Positions 21,203 through 31,562 of a DNA stretch of 64,000 bases are shown piece after piece. The stretch is from positions 1 to 64,000 of the forward strand of contig CADCCU010000003.1 in assembly GCA_902800015.1 (NCBI GenBank). The letters run 5' to 3'. Every line of letters starts with the position of its first letter. Position 1 is the first letter of the stretch. This DNA comes from an uncultured Ureaplasma sp. (GTDB taxonomy: Bacteria; Bacillota_I; Bacilli_A; Mycoplasmatales; Mycoplasmoidaceae). The notes under the pieces are model-generated. The model was not told where the DNA came from. It saw nothing but the letters and a program-made list of their open reading frames with translations, and did no database searches. The position numbers and the translations under genes are program-made.

Positions 21203-22180
21203 ATGTCTACAGATTTTTTAAAAGAATACAAAGATCTTTTTGAAGCAAGTTATATTAAGGAGTTAAACTTATCAGAACACGAAAAGTTAATTTATTTTCC
21301 GATCATTAAACAAATTGTAGATGAACAAAATTTATGTGATAAATTACCGCCAGATGTTTGTGTTAATGAAAATTTTACTCACACAAGATTAGCTAGAGAC
21401 AATAACAATAAAATCATTGTTACTATTGTGCCTTGTTCAAAACATAAAAGGCAAAACAACTCTATTTATGATGATTTTGTTGAAATAGATAAAAAGAATT
21501 TAACAATGTCGCAATTATGTAATTCGCTTGTTGATGAAATGTGAGAATATTTACCTTCTAATAATGTATTAGATATTAATCTATCATATCCAGAAAAATT
21601 TAAGGTTTTAAAAGAACAAGATTTTTACAAAAATTCTAAATTACAGATTATTAATGCATTTTTAAATCCTGAATTTCAAGCTATAAAAAAAGATAATGAT
21701 ATATCTAAAATTAATGGAATTTATATCTACGGTTCTTATGGTGTAGGCAAAACATTATTAATGCATACTTTTTTGAATGCCTTACAAAATGAAAATTTAA
21801 AAACGATTTTTATTAAAACAGCCACATTATCAAAAATGCTAAAAAATAACTTTGATAAAGCTAATATCATTAATGAAAAAATTATTAATAATTTTAAAAA
21901 AGCTGATGTTTTAGTCTTTGATGATATTGGTGTGTCAGATAGTACTGAATGATTTATCAATCAGGTATTATTTGAAATTTTAGATGAACGATATAACACT
22001 AAAAAATTAACTTATTTTACTAGCAATTTTAGTTTAAAACATTTGTTTATAAAATTTAAATCTGCTTCTAAATTATCAGCCATCGATATTGATCGTGTTA
22101 TTGATAGAATTAAAGCATTAACAAATAATACCGAAGTTGAGATCAAAGAAAAAAACCATCGATATTCTAACAATAAATAA
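21203..22180 (+). CDS. dnaI: Helicase loader / primosomal ATPase DnaI
   Basis: 325 aa, starting two bases after dnaB. AAA+ features: Walker A IYIYGSYGVGKTLLMHTFLN near residue 175 and Walker B VLVFDDIGVSDSTEW, followed by a sensor-like YFTSNFSL. The N-terminal 150 residues match the helicase-binding domain position of DnaI. It loads the replicative helicase at the origin with DnaB and DnaD. A strong terminator follows at once. Confidence 0.92.
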
Positions 22181-22182
22181 AA

Positions 22183-22205
22183 AAATACCCAATGTTTGGG
22201 TATTT
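22183..22205. terminator. Terminator after dnaI (also faces tRNA-Cys)
   Basis: AAATACCCA, a 5-base loop, TGGGTATTT, with A-rich and T-rich flanks. It ends dnaI, and the mirror image can end the tRNA-Cys transcript on the minus strand. Confidence 0.85.
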
Positions 22206-22213
22206 ATTGTTTA

Positions 22214-22288
22214 TGGAGGTGTCTGTCAGATTCGAACTGACGAATACGAAGGTTGCAGCTTCGGACCTTACCGCTTGGCTAAGACACC
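22214..22288 (-). tRNA. tRNA-Cys (GCA)
   Basis: 75 bases including an encoded CCA. Acceptor GGTGTCT pairs with AGACACC. The anticodon stem CGAAG/CTTCG closes the loop CTGCAAC, giving anticodon GCA. The T-arm is GTCAG TTCGAAT CTGAC. The discriminator base is U, the known identity element for tRNA-Cys. Confidence 0.95.
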
Positions 22289-22305
22289 ATTATTGATTAT
22301 ACCAA

Positions 22306-22497
22306 TTAACAATAGATATATATTAGATAACCAATAATAATGCCTAAACATGCAGCAGAGATGCTAGATAAAATAATAACTATGCCATTGAACAAACGAG
22401 AGAATGAATTCTTGTTTTTATTTTTAATTCCTTCATTGTATAAATCGGCAAGTTTATCTAAATTTTTATTATCAGCTACTTCTTTAGTCTTATCCAT
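22306..22497 (-). CDS. Small single-pass membrane protein, hypothetical
   Basis: 63 aa, a charged N-terminal half of about 35 residues (MDKTKEVADNKNLDKLADLY...) and one hydrophobic C-terminal segment (IVIILSSISAACLGIIIGYL), a tail-anchored layout. It starts 6 bases after the rpmF stop and precedes tRNA-Cys. SecE was considered, but its conserved Trp/Pro motif is missing. Function unknown. Confidence 0.6.
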   Translation of the reverse strand: MDKTKEVADNKNLDKLADLYNEGIKNKNKNSFSRLFNGIVIILSSISAACLGIIIGYLIYIYC

Positions 22498-22503
22498 TAT
22501 AAA

Positions 22504-22686
22504 CTAGCTATTTTTAACATTAACTACTTTTTTACCATTATAGTAACCACAATTTTTGCAAACATGATGTGGTTTAACAGGTTTACCACATTTCTTGCAT
22601 GTAGTAACTGTTGGTTTAGACAAAGCTAAATGGCTTTTACGCATTCCTTTGCGAGACTTACTTACACGTCTTTGTTGTACTGCCAT
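22504..22686 (-). CDS. rpmF: Ribosomal protein L32
   Basis: 60 aa from the ATG at 22686, which follows AAGGAG. MAVQQRRVSKSRKGMRKSH is the L32 start, and a zinc ribbon CKKCGKPVKPHHVCKNCGYY follows, the four-Cys zinc-binding form. Large-subunit protein. An upstream in-frame Met at 22716 has no support. Confidence 0.96.
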   Translation of the reverse strand: MAVQQRRVSKSRKGMRKSHLALSKPTVTTCKKCGKPVKPHHVCKNCGYYNGKKVVNVKNS

Positions 22687-22743
22687 AATTCTCCTTGATG
22701 TTGTTATATTATACACAATTAATTAAGAATATATAATATAGTC

Positions 22744-23016
22744 ATGGCAAAACTTAAAAAGATTAATTTAACTAAAGAAGTTCTTGAGGACGTTGTTGTT
22801 AATTTAATTAACTACGTTCCTGGTATTTCTAAAGAATCTAAACCAATAGTTGAAATTTGTCAAGTTGATGTTCCTTATATAAAAATTACTATCAAACCAA
22901 TTGACGATATTACAAATGTTTATGATTTGTGTAAAAAATTACAAGATTTGGTTTATTATCACATTTTAACTAATTTTGATTTAGAAAAAATTAAGGTGGA
23001 TGTTTTAGCTATATAG
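22744..23016 (+). CDS. Asp23/Gls24 family protein
   Basis: 90 aa, shorter than typical 120-aa members. The central VPGISKESKPIVEICQVD and VPYIKITIKPID resemble the family, whose members sit before the DAK2-domain gene (yloU-yloV order of Bacillus). fakA starts 42 bases downstream. The role in Bacillus is poorly known and linked to envelope or fatty-acid functions. The call relies mainly on that neighbour. Confidence 0.65.
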   Translation: MAKLKKINLTKEVLEDVVVNLINYVPGISKESKPIVEICQVDVPYIKITIKPIDDITNVYDLCKKLQDLVYYHILTNFDLEKIKVDVLAI

Positions 23017-23058
23017 TATATTCTTTATATATAATATATTCACTTTCATAGTTTTATT

Positions 23059-24765
23059 ATGACGAAACTAGGTATAAACGAATTAAAGAAAATGTTTATT
23101 AATGGCGGTTTAGCAATTGGTAAACAATTTGAATACATTAATAAACTAAATGTATTCCCAGTTCCTGATGGCGACACCGGCAGTAATATGAAAATTACAA
23201 CTGAAGGTGCAACTAACACAATTAATTCTGCTGTTTTTAATGAACTTTCATCATTTGGTAAGGCTTATTCACGTGCATTATTAATGAATGCTCGTGGTAA
23301 TTCTGGTGTTATTTTTTCACAAATCATGAAAGGTTTTGTGTCAACATTCAAACCTGAAGCAACCGAATTGTCTTTAAACGAACTATTTAATTCATTCGTA
23401 GCCGCTAAGGAACAAGCTTACAAAGCTTTATCTTCCCCTATTGAAGGTACAATTTTAACAGTCATTCGTATGACTGCTGAAGGCTTAATAGCTAAAAAGG
23501 ATTCAATTAATACAATTGAAGAACTATTTGAATTAGCAGTTAAACTTTCAAATGAAGCTTTAGAAAAGACCCCAGATTTATTACCACAACTTAAAAATGC
23601 AAACGTAGTCGATTCAGGCGGTTATGGTTTATGTTGTTACATTCAAGGAATGAGCGATGTTGTTTCTGGTAAAAAATCAGATACCACTTCAGTTACTAAC
23701 ATTAAAACTACTGTATCTAATAAAAATGATTTTATTAATGATGGTAATGACAATAATGAAGGTTTTGGTTATTGTTGTGAATTTATCATGACTATTGGTT
23801 CAAGGGTTGAACTTCACCAAAAAGATAAAGATAAATTCGATGTTAATAACCTTAAAAAAGAATTATTAAAAATCGGCAATTGCTTAGTAGTAGTTGTTGA
23901 TGAAGATATTGTTAAAGTTCATGTTCACTCTATATGACCATATAAAGTGTTACAAATAGGCTCTCGATACGGTGAATTTAATAAAATTAAAATCGAAAAC
24001 ATGACTTTGCAATTCATGGAAAACAATCCAGGAACAACTTTAGAAGAATTAACAAAAAAGAAAAAAAGTGGCTCTAAGAATGCACTTAATAAACACCTTG
24101 ATTCTAAAACTAAAGTTATTGTTACTGTTCCTACTGATGAAATGGAAAAATTATTCCATGAATCGTTACATATTGATTATGTAATTAATTATTCAATTAA
24201 TGGTAATCCATCTATTCAAGAATTTTTAAATGCTTTTAAAGCAACAAATTCAAAAAATATTATTCTAATTGTTGATGATTCAAATGCATTATTAGCTGCT
24301 AACCAAGCTGTTAAATTAATGGGTAGCAAGTATAAAATTACCGTATTTTCATCAAATAATATAGCAGTAAGTTATTTAGCATGCAAATGTTATACAGCAT
24401 CAGCTACCTATAGTGATAATGTTAAAAAAATCCATAAACAAATTCGTGTAAACTTTGGTAAGATTGCAATCGCAAGTAAACGTGCTAAATATGGCCGTGT
24501 AAAAGTTTTGCCAAATGATTATATTGGTTTTTTTAATAAGAAATTAGTAATTTCAAAGAAATCACAATTTAGCGTTGTTAAATACATCTGTGATTTAGTT
24601 GTTAAGAAAAGTAAGAAGAAAAGCGTTGTTAAGCTTTTTGTTGGTACAAATGTAACTATTGAAAACATTCGTAAGATTCAAAAATATCTTTCAGAAAACT
24701 ATTCTCTAAAAACAAAAGTTATCCCTTCTGGTCAGACTCTTTATAACTATCATATTGTTATTTAA
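23059..24765 (+). CDS. fakA: Fatty acid kinase catalytic subunit FakA (DAK2 domain)
   Basis: 568 aa through one UGA-Trp at 23935-23937. The N-terminal DAK2/DhaL ATP-binding domain shows NVFPVPDGDTGSNMKITTEG (metal-binding Asp), ARGNSGVIFSQIMKGF and VVDSGGYGLCCYIQGM. The C-terminal 270 residues are the FakA-specific part, with FGYCCEFIM at its start. In Firmicutes FakA phosphorylates fatty acids held by a FakB/DegV carrier, allowing host fatty acids into phospholipid. No FakB is in the window. Confidence 0.92.
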
Positions 24766-24833
24766 AAACGTTAATTTGAGAAGGCTAATATAAAAAAATA
24801 ATCAAAATATTGTTTTTTATTGTATTATTTAAG

Positions 24834-24839
24834 TACAAT
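24834..24839 (+). promoter_or_regulatory. -10 box of the S10-spc ribosomal operon
   Basis: TACAAT, about 18 bases after a TTGTTT (24810-24815). This would give a leader of about 95 bases before rpsJ, unusually long for this genome, where most genes have very short leaders. Confidence 0.5.
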
Positions 24840-24851
24840 TTGCTTTTTGAG

Positions 24852-24903
24852 ATTGCTGATACACCAAAAGATGTTGTCACGTATCAGGGAACTTATTAGC
24901 AAT
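24852..24903 (+). promoter_or_regulatory. Structured leader of the S10 operon
   Basis: CTGATAC (24856-24862) pairs perfectly with GTATCAG (24881-24887), and ATTGCT (24852-24857) pairs with AGCAAT (24898-24903), making nested helices before the rpsJ ribosome binding site (CGAGGAG). The position fits an autoregulated S10 leader such as the L4-bound leader of gammaproteobacteria, but no sequence similarity to a known class is claimed. Confidence 0.45.
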
Positions 24904-24942
24904 TGTTAAAAAACAAGAATCGAGGAGACAACAGTATAAAAT

Positions 24943-25248
24943 ATGTATCAAGAACTACGTATAAAATTATTCTCTTATGATCCAGATTTATTAGAAAAAT
25001 CTGTTAAGAACATAATTGAAATATCTAAAAATACAAACTGTACATTAAAAGGTCCTATTCCATTACCTACTAAAGTAGAAAAATTTACTATTTGTCGTAG
25101 TGTGCATGTAAATAAACCTTCAATGGAACAATTTGAACGTCGTACACACAAAAGATTGATTATCTTGTCAAACACCAATGCTAAAACAATTGAAAGCTTA
25201 AAAAGATTAACTATTCCTACAGGAGTAGAAATCCAAATTAAGTTATAG
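24943..25248 (+). CDS. rpsJ: Ribosomal protein S10
   Basis: 101 aa. [20 protein letters not shown] and [12 protein letters not shown] are the S10 signatures of the small subunit and NusB/E antitermination partner. It is first gene of the S10-spc cluster, behind a roughly 100-base structured leader and a CGAGGAG ribosome binding site. Confidence 0.97.
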   Translation: MYQELRIKLFSYDPDLLEKSVKNIIEISKNTNCTLKGPIPLPTKVEKFTICRSVHVNKPSMEQFERRTHKRLIILSNTNAKTIESLKRLTIPTGVEIQIKL

Positions 25249-25263
25249 TGTCAGGAGTTTACT

Positions 25264-26130
25264 ATGAGATATATAATCGGTAAAAAATTAGGCATGGTTC
25301 AAGTGTTTGCAGTAGATGGAAAATTATTCCCAGCTACTGTTGTACAATGTGAAGACAACAAAGTTATCAACAAAAAGAATAACCAAATCACTATTGGTTT
25401 TCAAGAGATTGATGAAAAGAAATTAAATAAACCTCAAAAAGGTTATTTTAAAAAATTAGGTGTTAAACCTTATAAAATAATTGCTGAATTTGCAAATGCA
25501 GAAGCATCAATTAAAGCTAATGACATCATCAATATTAATACTTTTAAAAAAGGTGAATATGTTGATGTTCAAGGCATTACCAAAGGTCGTGGATATACTG
25601 GAGCTATTGTAAGATGAAATTTTAAAATTGGTCCTATGTCACATGGAGCTGGTTATGTTCACCGTTATCAAGGTTCAATTTCATTTGGTCGTGGTGGTAG
25701 TCAAGGTCAAAGAGTTCCTAAAGGAAAGAAAATGGCTGGACATTATGGTCATGAAGTTGTAACAACTGAAAATTTATTAATTTTAGATTTAATTCCAAAG
25801 AACAATGTAATTTTAATCTTAGGTGCAATCCCAGGACCAAAGAATGGTATTGTAATGATTAAATCTTCAGTTAAAAAACCAAATGATAAAAAGGAATACA
25901 CAATCATTAGTAAAGAAATCAAAGAAGATATCTTAAAAGCTAATGAAGCTCTTGAAAATAAAGAGGCAGTATTTGAAGCTAATAAAGAAGCTGAGGAAGC
26001 TGAAAAGAAAAAAGAAGCAGCCGCCGCAGCAGAAAAAGCCGCAGCAGCCGCATCAGCTAAAAAAGAAAAAGAAGCCGCTGAAAAAGCTAAAGCTGCAGAA
26101 GCTAAGAGTGCTGGAGAAGCTAAGAAATAA
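25264..26130 (+). CDS. rplC: Ribosomal protein L3 with Ala/Lys/Glu tail
   Basis: 288 aa, against about 210 in most bacteria. One UGA-Trp (VRWNFK). The L3 core is clear: KKLGMVQVF at the start, [20 protein letters not shown] and [15 protein letters not shown]. The last 65 residues are a highly charged repeat-like extension ([20 protein letters not shown]) predicted to be helical. Preceded by a GGAG. Similar tails recur on other proteins of this operon. Confidence 0.96.
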
Positions 26131-26141
26131 GGAGATTAGTT

Positions 26142-26774
26142 ATGGATAAAAAAGTTAAATTAATCAACCTTAAAGGTGAAGTTATTAAAGAAGTTGGTTT
26201 TAATAAAGACCTACTAGTTGCTAAGATTGCTAAGCAAGCAATATTTGATACAGTTATTGCTGAGCAAGCATCAAAGAGACAAGGAACACACTCAACTTTA
26301 ACTAAAGCTGAAGTTAGAGGTGGAGGTCGTAAACCATTTATGCAAAAACATACTGGTAATGCCCGCCAAGGTTCTATACGTAACCCACAATGAGTAGGTG
26401 GTGGTATTGTATTTGGTCCTAAACCAAACCGTAACTACAATAAGAAAGTAAATGCTAAAGTAGTTCATTTAGCATTCAAATCTGTTGTTACTGAAAAATA
26501 CAATGATGAAAAAATCTATCTACTTGAAGATACATCAATAAAAAAACCTAACACAAAAACTGTTGCTCAATTACTAAAAAAACTTAATGTTTATGGTAAA
26601 AAGGTTCTTTTCGTCATTAACAAGGAATCTGATGTGTTAAATAAATCTGCTAGAAACATCAATAAAGTTGCTATTAAAAAATTCAACCAAGTTTCAACTA
26701 CAGATGTTATGAATGCTAACATTCTTGTAATTGAAAATAAAGCTTGTGAAGAATTAGGAAAGGTATATTGCTAA
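26142..26774 (+). CDS. rplD: Ribosomal protein L4
   Basis: 210 aa through one UGA-Trp. [20 protein letters not shown] and [20 protein letters not shown] match the L4 tunnel loop. In other bacteria L4 also binds S10 leader RNA. It starts after AAGGAG and ends two bases before rplW. Confidence 0.96.
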
Positions 26775-26776
26775 TT

Positions 26777-27211
26777 ATGAATATTACACGAGTATTAATT
26801 AAACCTTTATTAACTGAAAAATCATACGCATTAAATTCTAATGAGGTTAAGCAATATGCTTTTTTAGTTGATCCAAAAGCAAATAAACATGAAATTGCTA
26901 ATGCTTTTGCAGCACTATATGAATTTAAACCATTAAAAGTAAATACACAATTACGCAAACCATCTAAGACACGTACAATGTCTTATCACCCAGGTTACAC
27001 TAAGCTTATGAAAATCGCTTACATTACTTTACCACCTGGTAAAGACATTAGTGTAAGTAGTGAAGAAGCAACAACAAAAGAATCTCAAGCAAAAACTGAA
27101 GCAGCTGTAAAAGCTAAAGAAAAAGGTAAATTAAAAGAAGTTAAAAAACCTGAAGCTGAAAAAGTTGAAACAAAACAAGAAACAAAGAAAGTCGACAAAC
27201 CAAGTAAATAA
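26777..27211 (+). CDS. rplW: Ribosomal protein L23 with charged C-terminal tail
   Basis: 144 aa, against about 95-100 normally. ITRVLIKPLLTEKSYAL and FKPLKVNTQLRKPSKTRTM place it as L23 at the polypeptide exit. The last 50 residues (EEATTKESQAKTEAAVKAKE and following) are Lys/Glu/Ala-rich. Start chosen at ATG 26777, two bases after the L4 stop; an upstream TTG in frame is unnecessary. Confidence 0.95.
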   Translation: MNITRVLIKPLLTEKSYALNSNEVKQYAFLVDPKANKHEIANAFAALYEFKPLKVNTQLRKPSKTRTMSYHPGYTKLMKIAYITLPPGKDISVSSEEATTKESQAKTEAAVKAKEKGKLKEVKKPEAEKVETKQETKKVDKPSK

Positions 27212-27222
27212 TGAGGTAAATT

Positions 27223-28065
27223 ATGGCTATTAAATATACAAAAACTAGAAGTAGTGGTAAACATAATGTTGTGTCAATTGACTACAAAAAAGAATTAACA
27301 ACTGACAAACCTTACAAACCACTTATAAAAATAACTCAAAACCAATCTGGTCGTAATAACGGCGGATATATCACTACACGACATCAAGGCGGTAGACACA
27401 AAAGATTTTATCGTGTAATTGATTTTAAACGTAATAAAGATAATGTTGAAGCTGTTGTTAAAACCATTGAATATGATCCAAACCGTACAGCATTTATTTC
27501 TTTAGTATGTTATAAAGATGGTGAAAAACGTTATATCATTACTCCAAAAGAATTAAAAGTTGGAGACAAAATCATTTCTGGTGAAAAAACTGATATCAAA
27601 GTAGGAAACACTACAACTTTAAAAAATATTCCTGAAGGTACATTTGTACATAATATTGAACTATCACCAGGTAAAGGTGGTCAAATTGTTCGATCAGCTG
27701 GTAGTTCCGCACAAGTATTAGGTAAAGATGAAAGTGGTGAATTTGTAATTATTAAATTATCATCTGGTGAAGTTCGTAAATTCCCTAAGAATGCTAGAGC
27801 TACAATTGGTATCGTATCTAACTCAGATCATAACTTAGTTAACTTAGGTAAGGCTGGACGTAGTCGTAATATGGGTGTAAGACCTACAGTTCGTGGTAGT
27901 GCTATGAACCCTAACGATCACCCACACGGTGGTGGTGAAGGTCGTCAACCAGTTGGTTATGATGCTCCACGTACACCATGAGGTAAAAGACATATGGGTA
28001 TTAAGACTAGAAAACAAACTAAAGCATCTAACGCTTTAATTATCAGAAGAAGAAATAGCAAATAG
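27223..28065 (+). CDS. rplB: Ribosomal protein L2
   Basis: 280 aa, normal length. Signatures: [40 protein letters not shown] and TPWGKRHMG, with Trp as UGA. It helps form the peptidyl transferase region. It carries no tail, unlike its neighbours. Good AGGAGG-type site before rpsS downstream. Confidence 0.98.
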
Positions 28066-28073
28066 GAGGAGAC

Positions 28074-28379
28074 ATGTCTAGAAGTAGTAAAAAAGGTGCT
28101 TATGTAGAACCATCATTAATGAAAAAAGTAATGGCAATGAAAGATGCACCAAAAAAGAAAAATATTAAAACATGATCACGAAAGAGCGCAATCTTTCCAG
28201 AATTTATTGGTTTAACATTTGATGTATATAATGGTAAAGAATTTATTCCTGTTTTTGTAACAGATGATATGGTAGGACATAAGTTGGGTGAATTTGTACC
28301 TACACGTACATTTAAACAACACTCATCAAATAACAAAGCCGCTGATTCTGCTGCAGCTGCTGAATCTGGTAGTAAATAA
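28074..28379 (+). CDS. rpsS: Ribosomal protein S19
   Basis: 101 aa, starting at the ATG after [30 protein letters not shown] (Trp as UGA) and [17 protein letters not shown] identify S19. About ten extra C-terminal residues ([13 protein letters not shown]) resemble a short version of the operon's low-complexity tails. Confidence 0.96.
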
Positions 28380-28396
28380 GGAAAGGACAAAGATAT

Positions 28397-28891
28397 ATGA
28401 AAACAACTGTAACACAAAGTGCAATTCATGTTTCTTCACAAAAAGCTAATTTAGTTTGTGATTTAGTTCGTAATCAACCTGTAATGAAGGCATTAGTTAT
28501 CTTAGATAACACACCTAATAAAACTGCAAGAATCATTAAGAAAATATTAAATTCTGCAATAGCTAATGCAACAAACAATCATGCAATGAACGCATCTAAC
28601 TTATACATTTATGAAATTACTGCTAACCAAGGTAAAACATTAAAAAGAATGATACCACGTGCTAAAGGTTCAAGCAGCCCGGTTCGTAAACGTTTTGTAA
28701 GTATTAAAATTGTTTTAAGTGATGATAAAGATCAAAAGAAAAAAGATTTAGCAGCAGTTAAAGCAAAAATTGCAAAACGTAATCAAAGCAAAAAAACAAA
28801 GGTTGCAAAAACAACTACAAAAGTTAAACCAGCTGTTAATAAACCATCAACACCAAGAGTTAAATTATCTAATAAAGGAGAAAATAAATAA
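28397..28891 (+). CDS. rplV: Ribosomal protein L22 with Lys/Thr tail
   Basis: 164 aa against about 112 usually. SSQKANLVCDLVRNQPVMKA and KRMIPRAKGSSSPVRKR are the L22 landmarks. About 50 extra C-terminal residues are rich in Lys, Thr, Ala and Pro. Its stop overlaps the rpsC start (TAATG). Confidence 0.95.
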   Translation: MKTTVTQSAIHVSSQKANLVCDLVRNQPVMKALVILDNTPNKTARIIKKILNSAIANATNNHAMNASNLYIYEITANQGKTLKRMIPRAKGSSSPVRKRFVSIKIVLSDDKDQKKKDLAAVKAKIAKRNQSKKTKVAKTTTKVKPAVNKPSTPRVKLSNKGENK

Positions 28892-29706
28892 TGGGACAAA
28901 AAATCAATCCAAACGGCTATCGTTATGGAATTAATAAAAACTGACAGTCACGTTGAATTGCTAAAGATGCAATCCAAACTGGTCAATGATTAAATGAAGA
29001 TGATAAAGTTCGTAAGTACTTGTTCAATACTTATCGAACTTCACAAATTGACCGTGTTGAAATTGAAAGAACACAATCTACAATTGATTTATTTGTTTAT
29101 TGTGGTCAACCTGGTATTATTCTTGGAAAAGATGGTGAAAATTTAAAGAAACTAGTTTTTGACATTAATCGAATTGTTGGTCGTAAAATTAAAGTCAACG
29201 TAAATGTTTTACAATACATTAACACTGCGTGAAGTGCACGTGTAATTGCAAGAGAAATTGCTGATGCTATTGAAAATCGTGTATCATTTAGAAATGCTCA
29301 AAAAATGGCTATCCGTAAAGTTATTTCTTCTCATGCATTAGGTATTAAAACTAGTGTTTCAGGTAGACTTGGTGGTGTAGAAATTGCTCGTGAGGAAGGT
29401 TATTCACAAGGTGTTATCCCTATGAATACCATTAGAAGTGATTTAGATTATGCAGTTGAAGAAGCACACACAACATACGGCATCATTGGTGTTAAAGTTT
29501 GAATTAATCGTGGAGAAATCTTTAAAAAAGGTTTAAATAATCAAATTACTCCACCAAAACCAACAACTGATTTTGGTTCTCATAGACCAAGAAGACCAAT
29601 GAAAACAAACAAACCTCAAACAGCTGAAAAAAAACAAGCTCCTGATGCACAACCAGCAAAAACATCTAAAGCTCCAGCTGAACAAGCTAAAAAGGATGGT
29701 GAATAA
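28891..29706 (+). CDS. rpsC: Ribosomal protein S3 with C-terminal tail
   Basis: 271 aa through several UGA-Trp codons. [20 protein letters not shown] at the start, KH domain [17 protein letters not shown], and [18 protein letters not shown]. The last 50 residues ([16 protein letters not shown]...) are an Ala/Lys/Pro-rich extension. Small-subunit protein at the mRNA entry. Confidence 0.96.
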
Positions 29707-29708
29707 TT

Positions 29709-30131
29709 ATGATGCAACCAAAACGTTTAAAATATCGTAAACCACACCGTACAAGATACGACGGTAAAGCTAAAGGTAACAAATATGTTGCATTTGGTGA
29801 ATATGGTTTAATGGCTACAGAAGGAAACTGATTAACAGAAAATCAATTAGAAGCACTTCGTGTTGTTTTATCTAAAGCAATTGGAACTATTGGTAAAATG
29901 TGAATTCGTGTATTCCCACAATTAAGTTTAACTCGTAAACCATTAGAGGTTCGTATGGGTTCTGGAAAAGGTAATCCTGAATTATTCGTAGCAGTAGTTA
30001 AAAAAGGAACTGTTATTTGTGAAATTGCTGGAATTCCAGAAGATCAAATGAAAGAAGCTTTAAGAAAAGCTGGAAATAAATTAAATGTTACAACAAAAAT
30101 CGTAAAGAGAGGAGAATTACCTCATGAATAG
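29709..30131 (+). CDS. rplP: Ribosomal protein L16
   Basis: 140 aa, usual length. [19 protein letters not shown] (a doubled Met at the start), [20 protein letters not shown] and [14 protein letters not shown] identify L16. Trp codons are UGA. It overlaps the next gene, rpmC, by 8 bases. Confidence 0.96.
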
Positions 30132-30555
30132 AGAAACAAAAGAATTAAATACTAAAACAAATGATGAACTATGTGCTTTAATCACAAGATTAAATTCACA
30201 ACTTTTGGAATCTCGTTTCAAAATGGCAGTTGGTGAAGTTGATAAAACACATGTAATTTCACAAATTCGTAAAACAATCGCTAGATGTATGTTCATATTA
30301 AATCAACGTGGATATGATATCTCTATTGGTTCACATGGTGTTTATACAATTGATAAGAAAACTAATAAGGTTCAAAATGTAACTCAAAAGGTTCAAAAGA
30401 TTTTATCTGAACCTGAAACTGCTTCTAAAAAAGAAACAAAGAAAGAAGAACCTAAAACTACATCTAAAAAAGAAGAACCTAAAAAACCTGCAACTGCAAA
30501 GGCTAAAAAAGATAAACCAGCTACTGCTAAAAAACCTGCAAAGGAGGCTAAATAA
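30124..30555 (+). CDS. rpmC: Ribosomal protein L29 with long C-terminal extension
   Basis: 143 aa, about double the usual 65-70. The L29 helical pair is residues 1-65 ([20 protein letters not shown] and [20 protein letters not shown]). The rest is a linker followed by Lys/Ala/Pro/Glu repeats ([16 protein letters not shown]). L29 sits beside the polypeptide exit, so the tail would project near L23. Its stop overlaps the rpsQ start. Confidence 0.93.
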   Translation: MNRETKELNTKTNDELCALITRLNSQLLESRFKMAVGEVDKTHVISQIRKTIARCMFILNQRGYDISIGSHGVYTIDKKTNKVQNVTQKVQKILSEPETASKKETKKEEPKTTSKKEEPKKPATAKAKKDKPATAKKPAKEAK

Positions 30556-30830
30556 TGGAACAAAAGAAAACTAAAGTTGAACGAACAAGTCGTAAAACCT
30601 TCCGAGGTGTTGTTGTTTCAACTAAGATGAATAAAACAGTTACTGTAGATGTACAACGTAAATTCTTACACCCACTATATCGTAAACAAGTTATTTCTGA
30701 CAAGAAATATCATGCTGCTGATCCAAAATCAATATGTGGTGTTGGTGATGTTGTAAGAATAATTGAGACTCGTCCAATCAGTAAAACTGTATGTTACCGT
30801 GTAGAGTCTGTTATTAGAAAGGCAAAATAA
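30555..30830 (+). CDS. rpsQ: Ribosomal protein S17
   Basis: 91 aa. FRGVVVSTKMNKTVTVDVQR and VGDVVRIIETRPISKTVCYR are the S17 OB-fold signatures. It binds 16S rRNA early in assembly. Translationally coupled to rpmC by TAATG. Confidence 0.97.
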   Translation: MEQKKTKVERTSRKTFRGVVVSTKMNKTVTVDVQRKFLHPLYRKQVISDKKYHAADPKSICGVGDVVRIIETRPISKTVCYRVESVIRKAK

Positions 30831-30841
30831 GGAGGTAAGTT

Positions 30842-31210
30842 ATGATTCAATTTATGTCTCGTTTAAATGTTGCTGATAATACAGGTGCACGAAGTGTAGG
30901 AGTTATTAAAATCTTAGGTAACTCAAGACAACGTTATGCAACTGTTGGTGATGTTGTAAAAGTTAGTGTTAAAGATGCTACACCTAATGGTCAAGTTAAA
31001 AAAGGACAAATGTCTTTAGCTGTTATCGTACGTGTTCATAAACAAGTAAAGCGTCCAAATGGTAATATTGTTAAGTTTGATGACAATGCTTGTGTATTAA
31101 TTAAAGAAGATAAATCACCTAAAGGAACACGTATCTTTGGACCAGTTGCAAGAGAATTACGTGATAAAGGATTTATGCGTATTATTTCTTTAGCACAAGA
31201 AGTATTATAA
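30842..31210 (+). CDS. rplN: Ribosomal protein L14
   Basis: 122 aa, exactly the family length. [20 protein letters not shown] and [20 protein letters not shown] are diagnostic. It lies at the subunit interface and is preceded by AAGGAGG. Confidence 0.98.
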   Translation: MIQFMSRLNVADNTGARSVGVIKILGNSRQRYATVGDVVKVSVKDATPNGQVKKGQMSLAVIVRVHKQVKRPNGNIVKFDDNACVLIKEDKSPKGTRIFGPVARELRDKGFMRIISLAQEVL

Positions 31211-31223
31211 GGAGAATATCATT

Positions 31224-31559
31224 ATGCAAAGAATTAAAAAAGGTGATCTTGTAAGAGTTATTAGAGGCGATGAAACTACAAAAGAAGGAATCGTTCTTAA
31301 AGTTTTACCTAAACAAAATGCAGCAATTGTTGAAGGTTTAAATATTGTTAAAGTTCATCAAAAAGCTGATCAAAAAAATAAAAATAAAGGTGGTATCATT
31401 TCTAAAGAAGCACCAATTCAATTATCAAAATTAGCTATTGTTTCAGCTAAGGCTCCTCAAGGTATAAGCAAAGTTGCTTATAAAATGGATAAGAACAATA
31501 AAAAAGTTCGTATCGCTAAAAAAACCAATACTGAAATTGTTGTAGGAAAGAAAAAATAG
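31224..31559 (+). CDS. rplX: Ribosomal protein L24
   Basis: 111 aa. KKGDLVRVIRGDETTKEGIV (KOW motif) and GLNIVKVHQKADQKNKNKGG identify L24, an early assembly initiator of the large subunit. Preceded by AAGGAG. Confidence 0.96.
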   Translation: MQRIKKGDLVRVIRGDETTKEGIVLKVLPKQNAAIVEGLNIVKVHQKADQKNKNKGGIISKEAPIQLSKLAIVSAKAPQGISKVAYKMDKNNKKVRIAKKTNTEIVVGKKK

Positions 31560-31562
31560 TTT

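Noticed and set aside
22137-22337. 66-aa plus-strand ORF across tRNA-Cys
   Set aside because: It is a reading through the antisense of tRNA-Cys and the dnaI terminator.
22306-22497. SecE
   Set aside because: Size and a C-terminal membrane segment fit, but the conserved Trp/Pro motif before the membrane segment is missing.
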